In this document: positions 58,026-64,000 of the stretch, piece after piece | How positions within the stretch are numbered: the stretch's first letter is position 1 | How the letters are laid out: the number at the start of each line of letters is the position of its first letter | NCBI GenBank assembly: GCA_941918925.1 | Contig: OW799236.1 | Location: 72,816,465-72,880,464 of the forward strand | Origin: Phyto melanocephala | Taxonomy: Eukaryota; Arthropoda; Insecta; Diptera; Rhinophoridae | Direction: 5' to 3' | Length of the DNA: 64,000 nt | Notes under the pieces: model-generated | What the model saw: only the letters and a program-made list of their open reading frames with translations | Databases searched by the model: none | Told to the model about the DNA's origin: nothing | Program-made: the position numbers and the translations under genes

Positions 58026-58130
58026 ACATGGAACGAAGCTAGAAATGTAGCCCAAAACCGAGTACGGTGGAGATCGACTATTGTTGGCGCCCTATGCTCC
58101 AGTGGGAGTTAAAGGAACATATATATATAT
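58026..58130 (+). pseudogene. RTE-type LINE 3' end (last 27 codons)
   Basis: WNEARNVAQNRVRWRST followed by IVGALCSSGS and TAA (58110-58112), then an (AT)n tail. 'W.E....A.NR..WR..V.ALCS.RG' is how RTE-type ORF2 proteins end in invertebrates. Only the extreme 3' end inserted, so it is severely 5'-truncated. Confidence 0.7.
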
Positions 58131-58864
58131 ATTTTCAAAAGCTAATGAGATTTCAAGATAATTTTTTGGATAATTTTTGGGTGGAATGGTGTGTAAGATC
58201 TTTTTTTTATAATATTTCTCTTTTTTAATATAGTTAAATGAAAAATATTAATTTTAAAATTCAACAATCCCTGCTTTTTTAACAATCCGTGCAACAGTAT
58301 TGTAAACAGCAATTTACTCTAACCTTGAATACAAAATATAAATAATTACTTGAAACAAAAAAAAAACATAAATAATACCCACAAATAAGCCAACAAATAT
58401 TTACACACATGTACAAATAACAAATAAAAATAACAAGTTTAGAACTAAAACATCTTCAGGTAGACAACACTTGGCCTATTCCCTATAAGAAAATTTTCAA
58501 AGCAAAAAAAAATCTTAATAAAAATGTTAACGATATATTCCAATTTCATGTTTCTAATTTGGCATTAGTACGTTCATGTCGGAAGTTTCTACGCACTTAA
58601 AAAAGACAAAAATCCCAAACAAATTGAGCTTGTTAAGCTTCATAAGTAACTAGATTATACTCTTATTTCTCACCTTGAATACAACTATTTGGAAATAGCA
58701 TATGTAGAGTATCCTTATAACATTTAATTTTACGAACATGCTCAACATCTTTTTATTAGGTGATATGACACATACATACATACGTTTTACAAATTTACTA
58801 CTCATTTATTTACACACATCCTTAAACACATGCAGGCACACACATACACATGTTTATAAATAAA
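58131..58864. other. intergenic, nothing recognised
   Basis: AT-rich; CA-rich patch near 58830-58850. No motif. Confidence 0.45.
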
Positions 58865-58866
58865 TA

Positions 58867-59532
58867 CCCAACATACCAAATAGAAATAAAACTGCAATAC
58901 CACTTGTGAATAATATTATGACAATAGTGGATTCACAACTGTTTCTGAACAGTTCGTATGTATGCACACAAAAACTATGCTTCTTAAGTACATATGTACG
59001 GGAAATTTGCCAACAAGTGCAGTTTTATTTGTTGACACATTTCTTTTGTGTTTTGCATTTAGTGTTCAAATTTCAAAGTGAATAAAAGTTATAATTGTGT
59101 TGTTCGAAAAAATAAATGGTATGAAACAAAAGAAAAAAGGTCGTTAAATCAATATTAAGGTATGTAATATTATTTATAATAAAATAATTAGAAATAATTA
59201 GAAAAAAGAACTGAATTAATGAAATTAATGTTAATTAATAATAATTACCGTCTATTCAACAATTGGGTTAGGGTTAGTACAATATTACTGTCGTAAGCTT
59301 ATTCTACAATTACAAGGATAATCTTAAAACAATATTATTTTCGTAAGCTTATTCTTCTATTACAAGCAATAGTAATCGTGTACATTTAAGCTTATGAATA
59401 AGGGTTCCGTTTCGATTATTCTATAATTGTTACACAAACATTTTACAATCGATTCACAACTCTTTTACAAGCTTGCGGCTTGTGTTGGTAAGCTTATTAT
59501 AATATTATTCACAAGTCATTTGGTATGTTGGG
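58867..59532. mobile_element. TA-flanked MITE of about 0.67 kb
   Basis: Ends CCCAACATACCAAAT and its exact reverse complement, flanked by TA on both sides (58865-58866 and 59533-59534), as in Tc1/mariner-type MITEs. The subterminal block ACTTGTGAATAATATTAT is also inverted (about 58902-58919 and 59498-59515). GTAAGCTTATTCT recurs at least twice in the interior (59294 and 59342). No coding capacity. Confidence 0.75.
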
Positions 59533-59534
59533 TA

Positions 59535-62047
59535 TATGTTTTTATAAATTTCTCTATTGTTTATACTGATACTTATGTAACTTATACAAAATATTGTATG
59601 TAGCGTTTGTGTGTATAAATAAGTTTACTTTAAATAAATCTCTTAAATTACAAATTATTTTTAGTAATCTTCTGCACAACACACAACGTAAATATTTTCT
59701 TTTGCTACAACTACAACGATGACAATAAAATCCGGGGGAAATGGTTGACAGGCAAAGAAAATGAAAATTAAATAGAAGACGACCAAGTAAGAAACATTGT
59801 ATCAACAACATTAAACATATGTTAGTTTAAATTTCTAATTTGTCTTTTCTTTTTGCATTTTTTAATGTAATTTTACTATAAAAATACAAATACATTGACA
59901 TAAAATCGTATATGAACTTTATGTTTATTTGCATAATTTTTGTCGACGATTGACGAGGGTCGTTTTGGGAAGCATAACCAAGTTTAAATTAAATTGTTTC
60001 AAACAACAGACATACAATTATGGGAATCCGAATGTTTATAGTTTAAACGAAAAACAAAAATAAAATACATTTATTTTATTTGTTTCTTTAATTTTTTTGA
60101 TATATTAACTAAGTTTATGTGAAAGGTGATGTTAGTGTTCCAATATAGCCGAATTAGAAAAACTCAAATACGTTACATAGAATACAACTCATTCTCAAGA
60201 GATTTTAGAAAAAGAAAAAAATCCGCAAATTGCAACTAAACTCTTAAAATAATTTTGCAAACTACAATTGAATAATAATAATAACTACAGATGTTTTCTC
60301 TATACCAAAAAATGATTTCACATTGTCGACTGGCTATTATCGACAATCCCAATCGCACAATCCTTTGCAACTACCAGATCCTGGCTATACTGAGTAACCC
60401 AAAACATTCACACTTATTGTGTGCCTACCTGTGATGCTTAACCTACCACGATCTCAATGTCCAATCAGTAAAAAACTTATGTTACATCTATAGCCTTATT
60501 GTGCATAAATCCATCCGCTATGAGCGAGCAAAGAAGTCCATAGACTTCCTTCATGACTCATGCGCTCTACCGACATCAGAGTCTCGAAATTTTTGGAATC
60601 AGCCAGCATAGCAGGTGGCGGCTCTTTTAGAAAAAAATAATTCAACAGTGGCGGTAAGCCGGGTGGAAGCTTACCAAGTTGGACCTCTGAGGAGGTCATT
60701 TCACATATAAATTTATATGTGTATGTGTTGGAGAAATATCATTGCACTACAATTTGGATCCTTTTTCTATCTCCTTAAGTTCTTATTGATTAAATCGCTA
60801 TTCGCGCTAATGCAGGCATTTTCTCTAGATTAGAAAATAATTTTATTCCCCAGGCATAAGAGCTGGTAATTCTCTATACCCGAAGTAAATATAACACCAA
60901 GGCGTAGAAACTTCCCCTCCCTGCAATTTACGTTAAATATATTTTCGTCACATTTGTAACATTGATTTTATTTTTATGTTATCTAGTCGATCACGTTTAG
61001 GCGGCGATGCCGAAAACGAAAAATGTTGTGCTTCAAATCAATTGGGTAAAGGTGGGGAAAGTCCATAAAGGCTTAAAATGAAAATTTTTGGAACTCAGAG
61101 GATTGCATAAATTAATAAATATTTTGTAATGCGACCACACCAACAAAAGGATTTGAGCTATTTCCGGATTACAGCCGTATGACTTATTTATAAGGACAAA
61201 AATTGCATTGTCATTTAGGTTGATTTTGTTTCGTTATAGTATTCTGAATCTTTTGCTTAATGAGGCTTAGAAAAGTTGAACACCGATAGTGTGCATGAGT
61301 AGGGAGAATGTAGTCTAAAGGCTATATTTCTACAGGGGTATTACTGATAGGTGTTAAATAACAAGTAGAAAAAAAGTTAGTAGATGGACTTTCGAGAAAT
61401 AGATCTGCGGTGACATTGTGTCGACCAGAACATTGAGTTGCTCTCGATGATGGAATGCTGTGGGAAAAATTTACTCAATAAGTGGACTCTATAAATCATA
61501 CGTTGAGAGGCTTATATGACATGAGTATAGTTAAGTTACTTGAATACAATCGGAAGTTTCGCTGTTAGCAAACTGCGTTGCTAAAAATTGTGGAGGTTGC
61601 GGTTTGTATAACGTGCATATAGGATACTTAAGAAGCAGCTCACATTGTTTGGTAATGTCTATCACTAGCTGCCAATAGACTTGGACCTCTTTTTGTAAGG
61701 TTACAAGAATAAAGAACTTATCAATAATGTCTCGCGCATGTGAAAGCTGGAGGGTCATAGATTTACTTCCAATATTAATAAGACGTTGTCAATTATTATT
61801 TAAGCCAGGCTATCCTTTTAATTTTTACCGGACATTTAGATATTATTACAGTGTTAATGTTTCCCATCATCTTTCTTAGGTATGACATTTAAACTGTCTG
61901 ATAAACATATATGTATACTACTGCTTACGTATACCAAAGTCTTACATCTTAGTATCACAAGTTTATTTAGGTTTTAGAAAAATAATTTAAAACTTTAGGA
62001 CGTTACATCAGATGGCTCAGGTTAGGATATTGTAAACTTCATTAAAA
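59535..62047. other. intergenic; weak unassigned coding-like patches
   Basis: Minus-strand frames at 60496-60699 (with KLPPGLPPLLNYFF) and 61531-61758 show less AT-bias than their surroundings but no family motif I know. The segment 61250-61760 could be a decayed element. Nothing here is firm enough to call a gene. Confidence 0.4.
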
Positions 62048-62770
62048 AACAAGTAACAGTGCTATATTCGGCCGTGTCGAATCTTATATACCCTTCACAA
62101 CGTGTAGTCATGCAATAACAATTGTTTGTATCACCATTCATATCATATGAAATACGTACATACATATACAAAACATCCCATTGCAGAATTATAAATTGAG
62201 TTAACGTTTCTGTTTCCAAAAAAAAAAAAATTACAAAAAAAAATGTATTTAAAACAAAAAAAAAACAATAAAAAAATTAAAAAAAAAAACAATTTTAAAA
62301 TATTAAAAAATCTTATAAAAAAAAAATAATAAATATATAAATATTATATAAAATAAGAAAATTTTTTTTTTTGCCTCAGCTGGGATTCGATGCCACATTT
62401 ACTCTAACCAGTATATATGAATGTATGTTGTTGTTGTAATTGTGAAAAAAACGAGGTGGTCGTGGTTTTTTGCTCATATCTCAGAAAGTTCTGGGGCGAT
62501 TGTGCTGAATTTCAATAACGATTCATTTCTCGATATTTCCAAAAAATTGATACCATATTCAGATTTGAGGAACATAAAGTTGCTTCTAAAAGTTGATTTC
62601 AACCAACACACGGGCAGACGGACAGATGGTCACTGCTTAATCGACTCCTCTATTCATAAGCTTTCAGAAAATATATACTTTATGGGGTCGGAAATGAAAA
62701 ATGTAGAAATTACAAACGGAATGACAAAGCTATATATGTATACCCTTGTGCACCACAGGTGAAGGGTATA
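62048..62770 (-). mobile_element. HINE family A (subtype 2), complete
   Basis: Reverse orientation: AACAAGTAACAGTGCTAT, hairpin ATTCGGC-CGT-GTCGAAT (one stem mismatch), TATACCCTTCACAACG, an A-rich core (62215-62360) and the 5' end 'cttgtgcaccacaggtgaagggtata'. Very close to the copy at 50598-51335 over its 5' half. Confidence 0.8.
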
Positions 62771-62959
62771 ATGAACCAGGCAATTTAAACACCCCAAAGG
62801 ATATATAAATATACAAAAATTCATTTAAATACCGAACATCACCTCTTCGAACATGCGTTCCATGTTATTGTACGACTGTAAATCTTAGAAAACTCAGCTA
62901 ACGTTAATATTACATCGTTCTATGTGGAAGATACTTAAAATACCCATCTCAAACAGATA

Positions 62960-63184
62960 GGTAGGTAGGTAGGTAAGGCTGGTGCAGAGTTACCCTCACA
63001 CCTTCACTCGGAGACCATTAAGGTCCATTGTGACGCCTTAATAGAGAGAAGAATAGAATAAGAATAGAAAAATTAAGAATAGAAGAGAAAGAGAAGCAGA
63101 CAATTCCAGAGTCTCCGGCGGGAATCGAACCCGCAACCCCCAAACAACTGACTTGTCCTTTACCGACTAGTCCACAGGGGCACT
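62960..63184 (-). repeat. tRNA-derived SINE with near-exact duplication
   Basis: Minus-strand B box GGTTCGATTCCCGCC and A-box-like TGGACTAGTCGG, then an AATA/TCT-rich body and a (CCTA)n tail. Flanked by CATCTCAAACAGATA (62945-62959) and CATCACAACAGATA (63185-63198), an imperfect duplication of about 14 bp. Same family as 3728-3946 at the tRNA-like head ('gagtct.cggcgggaatcgaacccgcaacccc'). Confidence 0.75.
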
Positions 63185-63198
63185 CATCACAACAGATA

Positions 63199-64000
63199 CT
63201 TTTGAGAAAGAGCGCCAGCAATTACGACTCAAGTTAAGATCGCCACGTGAAAGTCGTGTTGGATTGCCCATATTCTAAGCAGAAATAATGAAGACATAGT
63301 TATAATGGCATTTGAATAAAATACTTGAGGCAGCAGGAGAAGAGACAGACTCGCTAATACCTTAAAGAAACAAGTTGAAAGGGAAACAATATCAAAAAGA
63401 AAGATCTGAGCAAGAGTGATTTAATGGCATAAAACGGATAACAATGATAAAATTTAATTGCGGCTGTTTGTTCTACCCTAAAACAACACGAATCAATAAA
63501 CATACATAATTATAAAAAAATATACTTATGTCCTTCATATTATGTTTACATTAAACATATTATTTACATTCTTTTAATAACTTTATTTCAATTTTTGTTA
63601 ACAATTAAGAATTGTTCTGTATTTTTTGGCTTAATATGAAAACTTTTGTTAAAAAAACGCTTTTTAAATCGCAACTTTAAACTGATCTCAGCAGGTAAAT
63701 TTATGCTGTAACAGAAATTTTTTTTGTAAGTCCTTTCGCCTTTTTTCTTTTTGAGATTTATTTTTATGTCTGTGATTTCTTCTCCTCGTATTTAACGATA
63801 AACTTGCCATAAACTAATTTCACAAGAATTTTTGCAAATATACAAATAACAATGAGCAACAGCAGTAGTTGTAGTTGTAAAATGAAAATCTATAAAACTA
63901 GTTTTAGCTGTAATAGTACAAAGATAAGATTTTAATACCAAAGAAATACAAAAGACATCAACAGCAAAAGGACCTAGAACGTCAAGGCTGGCAATAGTTT
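63199..64000. other. intergenic, nothing recognised
   Basis: AT-rich to the right edge; no motif. Confidence 0.45.

Overview
The window looks like a gene-poor, AT-rich, transposon-loaded stretch of a higher-fly (Diptera) nuclear genome, probably a calyptrate fly. That assignment is inference. It rests on an odorant-receptor gene with fly-type 7tm_6 motifs, many DINE-1-like Helentron (HINE) copies with the hairpin ATTCGGC-ACG-GCCGAAT, mariner relics, RTE and I-type LINE relics, and tRNA-derived SINEs. There is no sign of bacterial genes.

The only host gene I can support is an odorant receptor on the + strand. Five C-terminal exons are recognisable at 4744-4934, 9524-9705, 20582-20683, 35031-35183 and 41245-41322. 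They join in compatible phases into about 233 residues covering TM4 to TM7 and the receptor C terminus. The N-terminal exons (about 150-160 residues) were not found and probably lie upstream of the window. The visible gene spans at least 36.6 kb because its four introns (about 4.6, 10.9, 14.3 and 6.1 kb) are packed with transposons.

Region by region: 1-4.4 kb holds mariner remnants, a HINE and a tRNA-SINE upstream of the first visible exon. Intron 1 (4.9-9.5 kb) holds an RTE relic, a probable mariner relic and a 381-bp MITE. Intron 2 (9.7-20.6 kb) holds another RTE relic, diverged HINE-B sequence, a hAT-like element with 122-bp tandem repeats and an exact 8-bp duplication, and an internally deleted mariner nested in a HINE. 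Intron 3 (20.7-35.0 kb) holds HINE and mariner fragments, a HINE with a GGGGTTATTTCAT-rich minisatellite core, a 5'-truncated I-type LINE with an RNase H domain, two tRNA/LINE-tail insertions with clean target duplications, and a rosa-like mariner. Intron 4 (35.2-41.2 kb) holds a HINE-B that carries a captured mariner.

Downstream of the receptor (41.3-64 kb) I see no host gene. The most interesting structure is at 43563-48830: a DNA transposon with about 520-bp terminal inverted repeats, CACAG termini and a TTA duplication. It encodes an intron-containing, lesioned transposase-like protein. Its right inverted repeat is split by a Penelope-like retroelement that keeps a 597-codon reverse transcriptase/GIY-YIG frame, is flanked by a 13-bp duplication and carries a hammerhead-ribozyme-like core. 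Further HINE copies, a second HINE-B with the same captured mariner, a TA-flanked MITE, an RTE 3' end and a tRNA-SINE fill the rest.

All family assignments come from reading motifs by eye; no database search was run.
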